From the NCBI GenBank assembly GCA_946480125.1, contig CAMLIY010000034.1, forward strand, positions 1 through 18,455: 18,455 nt of DNA, read 5' to 3'. Numbering within the stretch: the first letter of the stretch is position 1; each line of letters starts with the position of its first letter. The DNA comes from an uncultured Asticcacaulis sp. Lineage in GTDB: Bacteria; Pseudomonadota; Alphaproteobacteria; Caulobacterales; Caulobacteraceae. The position numbers and the translations under genes were made by a program. Of this stretch, positions 1-8,123 are shown piece by piece. The notes under the pieces are model-generated. The model saw only the letters and a list, made by a program, of their open reading frames with translations. It did not search any database and had not been told where the DNA came from.

Positions 1-1
1 T

Positions 2-559
2 CTGCATCCGCACCCCAAGGCGGGCGGCCATATGAATAATCCGGTCACGGTGCAATTGTTCCACCTGTTCATGACCCGCGGCTTTTCGGTCCTGCGCTTC
101 AATTTCCGCGGTGTGCAAAAATCACAAGGCGAATTTGATTCCGGCATCGGCGAACTGGCGGATGCCGCCACGGCGCTTGACTGGTTGCAGGCCAAGAACC
201 CGACCGCTTCACAATTCTGGGTCGCCGGCTATGATTTCGGCGCCTATATCGGCATGCAGTTGCTTATGCGCAGGCCGGAAACCGATGGTTTTATCTCGGT
301 ATCGCCGCCGACCAATGCCTATGATTTCAGCTTCCTGGCGCCCTGCCCGGCTTCCGGCATGTTCCTGCATGGCGGTAATGATTCCATCGTGCCGACCGCC
401 GAAGTCGATCGCGTCGTCGCCAAGCTGCGCACACAGAAGGGCATCACCATTGATGCCGAAGTCGTGCCGGAAGCCAACCACTTCTGGAACGACCAGTTGC
501 CGGAAGTTGAACGCCGCGTCGGCGCCTATATCGACATGCGAATGGCCGAACGGGGATAG
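2..559 (+). CDS. Alpha/beta hydrolase (COG2945-like), 5' end cut by window edge
   Basis: The reading frame is open from base 2, and the residues before the ATG at 32 (HPHPKAGGHMNNPV) match the conserved strand-and-oxyanion region of small alpha/beta hydrolases, which normally reads HPHP.GG.M.N. The ATG at 32 is therefore an internal methionine and the true start lies upstream of the window. The NFRGV.KSQGEFDSG segment, an acid-site Asp in GGNDSIVP and a His in ANHFW follow in family order. The nucleophile elbow, normally G-x-S-x-G, reads GYDFG, with codon GAT at 233-235, so the expected catalytic Ser is an Asp. The protein is probably cytosolic and its substrate cannot be told from sequence. 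Its stop lies inside the 3' end of convergent anmK (34-base overlap). Family assignment is strong; catalytic competence as an esterase is uncertain. Confidence 0.85.
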   Translation: MHPHPKAGGHMNNPVTVQLFHLFMTRGFSVLRFNFRGVQKSQGEFDSGIGELADAATALDWLQAKNPTASQFWVAGYDFGAYIGMQLLMRRPETDGFISVSPPTNAYDFSFLAPCPASGMFLHGGNDSIVPTAEVDRVVAKLRTQKGITIDAEVVPEANHFWNDQLPEVERRVGAYIDMRMAERG

Positions 560-1659
560 CTGACAACGCCTCCTGTCAGGGGCATCTTGATGCCCGTCGT
601 GCCGGGGAAAGAAATAGGCAGCCCCTTCAGTGAGCGCACGGCCATATAGGCGAAGGCCTCGGCCTCTATGGCCCCGCCGCGCCAGTCGAGCGCTTCGGCC
701 AACATGACCCTGACCGGCGCTAATGCATTGGTAATTTGCCGGACCAGATGGGCATTATGTCGGCCGCCGCCGGCAAGCACAACGGTTTCAGGTGTGACTC
801 CGGCCAGCGATATACCGGCCAGCAAGCTTTGCACAGTGAAGGCGCTTAGGGTAGCCAGGCCATCTTCGAAGCTCAAATTCGAGATCGCTTGCAAAGTGAA
901 ATCATAACGATCGAGTGATTTGGGCGCTGGCGTCATGAAGTAGTGGTGCGCCATATAATCAGCAACTATATCCATATCGACCTGACCGCTGGCCGCGATC
1001 CGCCCCTCATGGTCATAATCGCCGCGGCCATGCTGCCGCATCCACTGATCCATTAAGCCGTTGGCCGGCCCCGTATCGAGCGCGGTAATGCCGTTATCGT
1101 CCATGACACTGATATTGGCGACGCCGCCGAGATTGACAACCACCAGCGGCAAGTTGATCCCTGCATTCTTCACCAGCGCGCGGTGATAAACCGGCGCCAG
1201 GGGTGCGCCCTCTCCGCCTGCCGCAACATCCGCCGTCCGGAAATCGCAAACCACCGGCACGCCGGTCAGATCGGCGAAAGCCTGGCCATCGAAAAGCTGA
1301 ATAGTCCGGCCAGGAATGCCACCTTGTGGCCTCTCATGCAGTACCGTCTGGCCATGTACGCCCAGAGCGTCGAAATCTGCGAAGCTCATACTGTTTTGCG
1401 CCAGGAATTCACTGGCCGCTTGAAAGTGACAGTCAACAATAGCCTGACGCGCCTCGTCAAAAATCGCCGGTTCCGCTTCGCCGCGCGGCCACACCAATGC
1501 CGCCTTTATGGTCGCTTCCAGAAGGCTGCGTGTTTTCGCGGGCATCGGCATTTCCGCCCAGGGCCCAAAGATCAGTTTGGCTTCGCCGTCCGTTTCCAGA
1601 ACCGCCATATCGACGCCATCCAGGGAGGTTCCGGTCATAAAACCCAGCACTTTCATCAT
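526..1659 (-). CDS. anmK: Anhydro-N-acetylmuramic acid kinase
   Basis: AnmK phosphorylates and opens 1,6-anhydro-MurNAc released by lytic turnover of peptidoglycan, giving MurNAc-6-phosphate for cytosolic wall recycling. The protein shows the whole family signature: [12 protein letters not shown] at residues 6-17, [12 protein letters not shown], an [17 protein letters not shown] block, [23 protein letters not shown] (the catalytic Asp region) and [12 protein letters not shown] near the C-terminus. At about 377 aa it has normal length. The frame stays open to 1725, but I start at the ATG-ATG pair at 1659/1656 because AGAGG lies six bases before the first ATG and homology begins there. It is divergent from tyrS, an arrangement common in proteobacteria, and its 3' end overlaps the convergent hydrolase gene by 34 bases. 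Confidence 0.95.
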   Translation of the reverse strand: MMKVLGFMTGTSLDGVDMAVLETDGEAKLIFGPWAEMPMPAKTRSLLEATIKAALVWPRGEAEPAIFDEARQAIVDCHFQAASEFLAQNSMSFADFDALGVHGQTVLHERPQGGIPGRTIQLFDGQAFADLTGVPVVCDFRTADVAAGGEGAPLAPVYHRALVKNAGINLPLVVVNLGGVANISVMDDNGITALDTGPANGLMDQWMRQHGRGDYDHEGRIAASGQVDMDIVADYMAHHYFMTPAPKSLDRYDFTLQAISNLSFEDGLATLSAFTVQSLLAGISLAGVTPETVVLAGGGRHNAHLVRQITNALAPVRVMLAEALDWRGGAIEAEAFAYMAVRSLKGLPISFPGTTGIKMPLTGGVVSYPRSAIRMSI

Positions 1660-1736
1660 GGCGGCCCTCTTATGTCTTGACGTTTCGCGGCATATCAGGC
1701 CACACAGACGGCCCAACTCTGACACATATAGCTATC

Positions 1737-2996
1737 ATGACCGAACACAGCTTCAAATCCGAATTTCTGCGCACCCTGCAAGCGCGCGGCTTCATCCACC
1801 AGAGCACCGATGCCGAAGCGCTCGATGCCCTGGCAGCCGCAGGCATGATTACCGGCTATATCGGTTTTGATGCCACGGCCTCCTCGCTGCATGCCGGTTC
1901 GCTGGTGCAGATCATGCTGCTCTATTGGCTGCAACAGACGGGTCACAAGCCGATCGTGCTCATGGGCGGCGGCACCACCAAGGTGGGTGATCCGACCTTC
2001 AAGGATACCCAACGCCCCCTGCTGACCGACGAACAGATCCAGTCCAATATGGACGGCATCAGGCGCGTGTTCACCAACTTCCTCACATTTGGCGATAATG
2101 GTAACGACGCCATCATGGTCAATAATGACGACTGGCTGTCCAGGTTCGGCTATGTTGAATTCCTGCGCACCTTCGGTACACACTTCACCATTAACCGCAT
2201 GTTGACCTTTGATTCCGTCAAGCTGCGGCTCGATCGTGAACAGCCGATGACCTTCCTTGAATTCAACTACATGCTGATGCAGGCCGTTGATTTCCGCGAA
2301 CTGAATGAAAAGTACAATTGCGTCCTGCAAATGGGCGGCTCGGACCAATGGGGTAATATCATCAACGGCGTAGAACTGACGCGGCGGATGAATACCAAGG
2401 CGGCTTTCGGCCTGACCACGCCCCTGCTGACGACAGCTTCCGGCGGCAAGATGGGCAAGACGGTGGGCGGCGCCATCTGGCTCAATGCCGACATGCTCAG
2501 TGCCTATGATTACTGGCAGTACTGGCGCAATACCGAAGATGCCGATGTCGGCCGTTTCCTGCGCCTGTTCACCACCTTGCCGATGGACGAGATCGCCCGC
2601 TTAGAAAAGCTCGAAGGCGCCGAGATCAATGACGCCAAGAAAATCCTGGCCGATGAAGCCACCAAGATGGTTCATGGTGCTGAAGCCGCCGCCACGGCAC
2701 GCGACACGGCGCAGAAGGCCTTCGAGCAAGGTGTATTGTCGGCTGATCTGCCAACCGTTGAAATAGAAACGGCGACGCTGGAAGACGGCATCATGCTGGC
2801 GGCCCTCGCTACCCATATCGGTCTGACAGCCTCTAATGGCGAGGCGCGCCGATTGGCCCAAGGCGGTGGGCTGCGTGTCAACGATGTGGCGATCAATGAC
2901 GGCAATCAACTGATCACCAAAGCCGATTTGAATGGCGATGGCGTCATCAAGATTTCACAAGGCAAGAAAAAGATCGTTCTGGTCAAGCCCGTCTGA
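1737..2996 (+). CDS. tyrS: Tyrosyl-tRNA synthetase
   Basis: This class I aminoacyl-tRNA synthetase charges tRNA-Tyr with tyrosine in the cytoplasm. The HIGH-type ATP motif appears as HAGS at residues 52-55, and the KMSKS loop as KMGKT at 238-242, a variant usual for bacterial TyrRS. MQAVDF and [10 protein letters not shown] of the tyrosine pocket are present. The last ~70 residues form an S4 RNA-binding domain ([12 protein letters not shown]). At 419 aa the length is typical. The frame extends upstream to a TTG at 1677, but family similarity begins at [11 protein letters not shown], so ATG 1737 is chosen. No clear Shine-Dalgarno precedes it; a CATATA box at 1725-1730 sits about seven bases before the ATG, which would fit a leaderless mRNA, though no good -35 is visible. 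It converges on the AsmA-like gene 33 bases away. Confidence 0.96.
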   Translation: MTEHSFKSEFLRTLQARGFIHQSTDAEALDALAAAGMITGYIGFDATASSLHAGSLVQIMLLYWLQQTGHKPIVLMGGGTTKVGDPTFKDTQRPLLTDEQIQSNMDGIRRVFTNFLTFGDNGNDAIMVNNDDWLSRFGYVEFLRTFGTHFTINRMLTFDSVKLRLDREQPMTFLEFNYMLMQAVDFRELNEKYNCVLQMGGSDQWGNIINGVELTRRMNTKAAFGLTTPLLTTASGGKMGKTVGGAIWLNADMLSAYDYWQYWRNTEDADVGRFLRLFTTLPMDEIARLEKLEGAEINDAKKILADEATKMVHGAEAAATARDTAQKAFEQGVLSADLPTVEIETATLEDGIMLAALATHIGLTASNGEARRLAQGGGLRVNDVAINDGNQLITKADLNGDGVIKISQGKKKIVLVKPV

Positions 2997-3029
2997 GCAC
3001 TCAAAAAATGAGCTGACCGGATCACCGGC

Positions 3030-6000
3030 TTATTTCTTGAGGCTTTTGTCGTTTTTGTCACGGAGATCGTCCAGCCTGTCATCCAGTGTCGGTAAATCCA
3101 GCGCGGGGAACGGCTCTTTCCGACTCGAATCGAACCACACCTTCATGAAGCCGGGCAGGACCACGGACAGCGGATTGACCAGCACTTCCGGCGCCTTTTG
3201 TGTACCGTGGACATGGTATTTGATGCCAACCAGGCCCAGTCCCCTGGATCTCAGATCACCAAAAATGCCATTCAGGCCGTAGGCGGGGATCAGCGTTCCG
3301 CTCAGGGCCAAAGCCTTGCTGTTCAGATCTGTCGTACCCCAGACACTGATGCCCAATGCCTCACCCTTGGCGTAACCGTCACGGATAAAGACGACACTAT
3401 CCTTGTAGCGGATAGGAAAATCGAAATCGGTAAACAGAATGCCGTCGCCAACGAGTGTATCATTCAGCCCCTGTAATGAGGCCACCGTCAGCAGTTGCGC
3501 CAGGATAGGTATCTGTTGGACGCGAACGTCACGGCCTCGCACTGAGGCGTCGATTTGCCCACCGGAGTAGACCCCATCAATAACCGCTGCGCCGCCCTTG
3601 ACGTTATGGTTGCCTGTTGCGGTCTCTATGACGTTGCCGAGATTGCCTGTCTTGGCCGTAAACAGACTATAAGCGCCTTCTGGTGCCATATTTACAGTAA
3701 AAGGGCTGCCATCCATGCTTTCGCCGCGGCCCGTACCCTTAAGGCCATTGTGGCCATCCCAGGTCAGATCAAGATTAAGGTTGTTGAAAACCCCATCCGG
3801 CGCCATGCGTAACCGTGCCAGGTCGACCACAAGGTGGGTGGCCGGACCGGGCGCGGGATTAGCAGGGGCAACGACTTCGGCGACCGTCTTGAGCACAGGT
3901 TCTTTTTTGGCGTCCAGCCATGGACGCAGATCAAGTTGATTTCCACTGATCGAGATAACATTCGTGTTTTGATCAGGCACAGCGTAATATTTGAAGGCGA
4001 CGTCGACAAAGTCCTTCAGATAAAGCCTTGAAAAATCACCGAACTGCAAATCGCCGGTATCCGAGAAGGAGGCGCGGCCATCAATGCCGATATGGGGTCC
4101 TTCGCCATATATCCGTGACAGGTTAGTACCGCCATTTTTCCCCTGATCATCAATAGAAATAGCCAGTTGCGCCTCTTCGCCCAAGGGCTTCATCCAATCT
4201 GTGGCCCGGATACCGAGCTGCGCATGGGTGGCATCGAGATTAAGCACGGCCGCGGGCTGCCCCGGGGTGGTATAAAGACTGAACACCAGGCCAACATTGC
4301 CCGCAATACGAACCGGCGTTTGCGAATAGCCAAGCGCCTTAAGAATTGCATCGCTGGCGGTGCCGCGCACCTGAAGTTCGTAAGGGATCGACGTGTTCGG
4401 CAGCATGATCGGTGGCGGACTGCCGTGGCCACGTAACGGCATGTCGAAATCGATCGTCTGGTCGAGCATCTTCACCTGGCCGGTCAGGGCTTTATCGTCC
4501 TGCTGCCACAGAGCCGTGACATTTACCGGTGCCGGCGGAGTAAAGAAGGCTTTGGGCAAACCCAGGACATACCAGTCATCAGGCATAACAGTCATGTCAA
4601 GCCGGCGCCGTATTTCATCTGTGCCGGGAATTTCAGACCAGCCAAGAACAGCGCTCATCTGGTCGAGTCGGATCAGGGCTTCACGTGACTGGCCATCCAG
4701 TGAGATATTGACGGTCAGATGGCGCGGCTCCTTGAACATAGGCAAGGCGCCATAGCCCATCTCGTCGGCTTCATCCGGCGTGATGGTGGACTTGTAGACC
4801 AGTCGCGAACGCGTGCCCTGGATATAGGCGATATCGCCTGACAAGCTTTCTGCATCGAGTTCGCCACTCCAGATATCACCGGAACGCAACAACGATATGC
4901 GTGTCGGTATTTCACGCTTCAGATGCTCGAAAACAGGTAATCCTTGCGCCTCCATGCCGTCTGACAGGATGGCGCCTTCGATCAGCATATCCGTGGGGCG
5001 TTCCTCATCGCCTTGAGGATTACCCTTCCAGCTGACATTGCCACGAAAAATATCAGAGGTAATCTTGCCCTGACCGGCTCTGTTGGCAATGGTAAATTGC
5101 CCGGCAATCGCCACCGGCACTTTTGGCGAACCGCCAAACTGCGCCGCATTGAAATGGCCGTTGAAGTCGACAGCCTGTGATTTGACATTCATCTGGGTGC
5201 GATAATTGATCTCACCATAATACGGTCCCAGATGGGCCGGTCCCTTAAGGACAAGCGTGTCCGCCAGCAGGTCGCCATCAATACCCAGCTGACCTTCTGT
5301 CATGTCCCAGCCCAGCGCCGCCTGCTTGAAGGCGCCATTGTTTATCTGGCCATGAAACTTAACGCTGAAGTTATTGTTAGTGATATTGCCAAAAACCGGA
5401 AAATCAATCTCTACATGGGCCATCGCCCCGCCACTCAGGCGGTCGCGGATCAGACCATTCTGGTTGAGATGGTGATCAGTAATCGGGTCTATGGCTTCAA
5501 TCACACCCGGCACATCGGCCTGGGCATCGAGCCATATATGTGTTTTCGCCTTTCGATCACGAAAATCCGGTACACTCAGACCACCCTTTGTCAGTTGTAC
5601 ATCAACCAGTCGGCCGCCAGTCACGTCCATGGCGAAACTATTGCCGAGCAATGTGCCGTGACCTTTTAAATCCTGAGCGTTTTTCAGGCGGCTTTCGAGA
5701 TACAGTTCGAGATTCTGAAAGTCGAAATTAAGCCGCAAATCCTGATTTTCAAGATGATGAAAATCACCTGGCGCGGCTTTCAGAACAAAATCGGCATTGG
5801 CAAAGTCTCCGCTGCGAATGCGTTCAATCAGGCTGGCGCGCGTATTCGGTGACAAATCTTCAGGCCAAAAAGCAAAAACCTCTTCTTTGGTAAAATGCCC
5901 TTTGATCTGAGCGGTCAGGTCCGCGCCAAGCTCGCCCTGGTCATCCGTATAGATAACGCCCTGGCTGGCAAGGGGCGCGCCATTAAGCAGGCCGGTCACA

Positions 6001-7202
6001 CTATTAATCTGCAAGCGTCGCTGGCGTGGTATATATTCGCCATTAAGACGGGCATTGGTCAGGGTCTGAAGGGCGAAATCATCGGCCAGTCGCGCCGTGA
6101 TCCGCGGGCCGGTGAAATTGAAGGCCAGGGCCAGGTCGCGCTTTGCCCTGGCCTCGCCCGGCCGGATGATGACAGTACCCTTTAGATCCGTGTCGAGCAT
6201 CCGCGACTTGACGCGGAAGGTATCGAAGCGCGCCGTATGGGTGGCGGACGCATAGTTGGCCTTTATACGCGCTTCCTCGAAGGTCTGGTGGAAATCGCCA
6301 ATATCAATGCGTCCCTGACCGGAATGAAGATCGAACTTTGCGCCCTCAAAGCCTTTTTTCTGGCTGTAATCAATACGCGCCACGCCATTGACCGGCGCAT
6401 TGATTCCGGCGAGCGCCCGTGTCAGGCCTATGGACGGGAACACCCGGCTCGGCACCAGATTTTGGATATCCGCCGAAATAGTCGCTTGCGTCAGCCCCAC
6501 CCGGCCTGACGCTTCCGCTTTGAAAGTGGCGGGAGCACCGGCTTTCATGCCAAGCCCATCGATTGAAAGCGCGGTGTGGCCCGTCAATTTGCCATGCAGC
6601 TTGGTAAAATCGATTGTGGAGACATTGGCTGTCCAGTCGAGTGGTGCCCCCTCCTGTATTAAGCGTAACGCGCCATTTTTCAGGCTGAGCTGGCGGGTAA
6701 AGCTAACCGGCTGACCCAGCTTTTCTGGCCCGGTCAGGTCATAAAAGAAACGCGCCAGTCCGCTCGAGCGTCCCGGCTTGCCGTGAGCATCATAGCCCAG
6801 ATCATAGCGGCCTTCTTTTGAGATTGAGGCCGCAACGAAAAAATCCTCGGCCGTCAGGCGCGCCGGCGCGAAATGCGCGACCACGAGACTGTCGGCCGCC
6901 AGGGCGGCTTCCATTTTTCCGGCACGGGCGATGATCCGGTGCTGCCGGTCGGTGATGATCAAGTCTTCAAAACGGAAGCCAACAGCACGCGCATCACCGA
7001 ACCACACGAGATCCAGGTGCTTGATGCTGGCTTCGGTGTGCGGCAACTGCGCTTCAAGACGAGATATGATGATCGAGCGAATACCATCAACGCGTATCGG
7101 TCCCTGGGCCAGCCTAGCGCCCAGGATCACAACCATAAACACCACCCAGCCCAGGATGAAAAGGCGCAGCCGCTTGCGGATGAGATCGAAAATTTTCTTC
7201 AC
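3030..7202 (-). CDS. AsmA-like/DUF3971 giant envelope protein (YhdP-type)
   Basis: This 1390-residue protein begins with a basic segment and one hydrophobic anchor (FILGWVVFMVVILGA, roughly residues 15-30). A very long beta-rich body without catalytic motifs follows, then a conserved C-terminal AsmA-like region (about 1180-1370) with SLQGLNDTLVGDG, YKDSVVFIRDGYAKG and LSGTLIPAYGLNGIFG. That architecture is the DUF3971/AsmA_2 class related to YhdP and TamB, proteins thought to form hydrophobic-groove bridges that carry phospholipids from inner to outer membrane. It likely sits in the inner membrane with its body in the periplasm. The start is GTG at 7202 with an in-frame TAA directly before it and no clear Shine-Dalgarno, so translation may be weak. 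A small CCGG-ATCA-CCGG hairpin (3017-3028) and a run of six T on this strand follow the stop, a poor candidate terminator. Substrate and partner proteins are inferred from family only. Confidence 0.85.
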   Translation of the reverse strand: MKKIFDLIRKRLRLFILGWVVFMVVILGARLAQGPIRVDGIRSIIISRLEAQLPHTEASIKHLDLVWFGDARAVGFRFEDLIITDRQHRIIARAGKMEAALAADSLVVAHFAPARLTAEDFFVAASISKEGRYDLGYDAHGKPGRSSGLARFFYDLTGPEKLGQPVSFTRQLSLKNGALRLIQEGAPLDWTANVSTIDFTKLHGKLTGHTALSIDGLGMKAGAPATFKAEASGRVGLTQATISADIQNLVPSRVFPSIGLTRALAGINAPVNGVARIDYSQKKGFEGAKFDLHSGQGRIDIGDFHQTFEEARIKANYASATHTARFDTFRVKSRMLDTDLKGTVIIRPGEARAKRDLALAFNFTGPRITARLADDFALQTLTNARLNGEYIPRQRRLQINSVTGLLNGAPLASQGVIYTDDQGELGADLTAQIKGHFTKEEVFAFWPEDLSPNTRASLIERIRSGDFANADFVLKAAPGDFHHLENQDLRLNFDFQNLELYLESRLKNAQDLKGHGTLLGNSFAMDVTGGRLVDVQLTKGGLSVPDFRDRKAKTHIWLDAQADVPGVIEAIDPITDHHLNQNGLIRDRLSGGAMAHVEIDFPVFGNITNNNFSVKFHGQINNGAFKQAALGWDMTEGQLGIDGDLLADTLVLKGPAHLGPYYGEINYRTQMNVKSQAVDFNGHFNAAQFGGSPKVPVAIAGQFTIANRAGQGKITSDIFRGNVSWKGNPQGDEERPTDMLIEGAILSDGMEAQGLPVFEHLKREIPTRISLLRSGDIWSGELDAESLSGDIAYIQGTRSRLVYKSTITPDEADEMGYGALPMFKEPRHLTVNISLDGQSREALIRLDQMSAVLGWSEIPGTDEIRRRLDMTVMPDDWYVLGLPKAFFTPPAPVNVTALWQQDDKALTGQVKMLDQTIDFDMPLRGHGSPPPIMLPNTSIPYELQVRGTASDAILKALGYSQTPVRIAGNVGLVFSLYTTPGQPAAVLNLDATHAQLGIRATDWMKPLGEEAQLAISIDDQGKNGGTNLSRIYGEGPHIGIDGRASFSDTGDLQFGDFSRLYLKDFVDVAFKYYAVPDQNTNVISISGNQLDLRPWLDAKKEPVLKTVAEVVAPANPAPGPATHLVVDLARLRMAPDGVFNNLNLDLTWDGHNGLKGTGRGESMDGSPFTVNMAPEGAYSLFTAKTGNLGNVIETATGNHNVKGGAAVIDGVYSGGQIDASVRGRDVRVQQIPILAQLLTVASLQGLNDTLVGDGILFTDFDFPIRYKDSVVFIRDGYAKGEALGISVWGTTDLNSKALALSGTLIPAYGLNGIFGDLRSRGLGLVGIKYHVHGTQKAPEVLVNPLSVVLPGFMKVWFDSSRKEPFPALDLPTLDDRLDDLRDKNDKSLKK

Positions 7203-7260
7203 TTAAGTTCGGCTGTTTTACTTTATTGGCGGCTAGGCTATCGATCAGTTGTGTATAGAA

Positions 7261-7291
7261 CGGACGACGCAAAAGAGCATTAATGCGTCCC
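7261..7291. promoter_or_regulatory. Nested inverted repeats between the AsmA-like gene and bcp
   Basis: The 122-base gap between these divergent genes holds a perfect 10-base palindrome GCATTAATGC (7277-7286). It lies inside a wider inverted pair GACGC (7266-7270) and GCGTC (7285-7289). The position is right for an operator acting on one or both genes. I could not recognise a convincing -35/-10 pair on either strand, and no regulator is named by the motif. Confidence 0.3.
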
Positions 7292-7324
7292 GTTTCTTCT
7301 TTAGATACAGAGCGAGGCGATGTC

Positions 7325-7819
7325 ATGGCGAAATCATTGAAATCTGAAACTTCTTTCACACCTTATCCTTCACCCGATTTCAGTTTGGCATCAAGCGCCG
7401 GCGGTCAGGTGTCCCTGGCAGACCTCAAGGCTGGCTGGACCGTGTTATTTCTTTACCCTGCCGACAATACACCTGCTTGTACGCAGGAAGCCTGTGCGTT
7501 CTCAGACGCCCTGCCCGCCTTTGAAGCTTTGGGTGTGAAACTCTATGGCCTGTCAAAAGACAGCCTCAAGGATCACGAAAAATTTATAATGAAATATGGC
7601 CTGCGCATGCCGCTTCTGGCCGATCCCGAAACCACTACAATTGCTGCGTTTGGATCATGGGTAGAAAAAAGTTTGTATGGCCGTACTTATATGGGCACGG
7701 ATCGATCCACTTTTATTATCGACGACACAGGTATGATTAGAAAAGAATGGCGAAAAGTGAAGGTAAAGGCCCATACTCAAGATGTTCTCGACAGCTTGCA
7801 CACGATAAAAAACTTTTAA
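7325..7819 (+). CDS. bcp: Thioredoxin-dependent peroxiredoxin, Bcp/PrxQ type
   Basis: Bcp reduces hydrogen peroxide and organic hydroperoxides in the cytosol and is recycled by thioredoxin. The AhpC/TSA fold is clear: PSPDFSLAS at the N-terminus, FLYPADNTPACTQEAC at 42-57, the GLSKDS segment and DRSTFIIDDTGMI. The peroxidatic Cys is C52 in PACT and the resolving Cys is C57, five residues on, the spacing of the intramolecular-disulfide Bcp subgroup. Length is about 164 aa, as expected. A start at 7283 would add 14 residues; ATG 7325 is preferred because GAGG (7314-7317) sits seven bases before it and the MAKSLK start fits the family. The gene is monocistronic, ending at an intrinsic terminator at 7901-7922. 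It is divergent from the AsmA-like gene. Confidence 0.95.
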   Translation: MAKSLKSETSFTPYPSPDFSLASSAGGQVSLADLKAGWTVLFLYPADNTPACTQEACAFSDALPAFEALGVKLYGLSKDSLKDHEKFIMKYGLRMPLLADPETTTIAAFGSWVEKSLYGRTYMGTDRSTFIIDDTGMIRKEWRKVKVKAHTQDVLDSLHTIKNF

Positions 7820-7841
7820 GCTAGTTTAATGACAGTAAAAT

Positions 7842-7872
7842 GAATTTACGCATGGCTCGAGCCTATAAATTC
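7842..7872. repeat. 31-base compound inverted repeat downstream of bcp
   Basis: GAATTTA (7842-7848) and TAAATTC (7866-7872) are exact inverse complements. Between them lies a perfect 10-base palindrome, GGCTCGAGCC (7854-7863). No T-run follows, so it is not an ordinary terminator. It may be a hairpin in the bcp 3' untranslated region or a protein-binding site. Function is unknown. Confidence 0.45.
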
Positions 7873-7900
7873 ACAAGGGCTGATGGCGGTTACCCACAAC

Positions 7901-7922
7901 TCGCCTAATGGGCGATTTTTTT
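7901..7922 (+). terminator. Rho-independent terminator after bcp
   Basis: TCGCC (7901-7905) pairs with GGCGA (7911-7915) around a five-base loop, directly followed by seven T residues (7916-7922). The orientation fits the end of the bcp transcript. The rest of the gap, to 8123, has an AT-rich stretch at about 8001-8030, probably upstream sequence for the M23/bactofilin unit, but I found no clear -35/-10 pair. Confidence 0.75.
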
Positions 7923-8123
7923 AACGCACGCAGTTTGGCATCAATCTTGAAACACCGGATACTAAGACGATCAAATCGAGACAGATGTTATCATCAGCCT
8001 AAAAAATAACTGTTTTTATTAATTTTTTGACCAACTGCTCAGTCCGTTTCACACGGTCGCGTTATACATCTTGCGCAAAGACTGTCACGAAGGCATAATT
8101 AACAAATGGTTGAGGGGGCGGCA

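Noticed and set aside
1695..2348. A 217-codon minus-strand open frame inside tyrS
   Set aside because: It is antisense to conserved tyrosyl-tRNA synthetase sequence, without a recognisable domain or ribosome site.
3001..3029. Possible bidirectional terminator between tyrS and the AsmA-like gene
   Set aside because: The stem CCGG-ATCA-CCGG has only four pairs and the nearest T-run on the minus strand is several bases away, so it is too weak to annotate as a terminator.
8099..8113. CtrA-like TTAA-N7-TTGA motif before the M23 gene
   Set aside because: It differs by one base from TTAA-N7-TTAA, and it abuts the ribosome-binding site, too far downstream to serve as a normal CtrA activation site for this gene. 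Short motifs of this kind arise often by chance.
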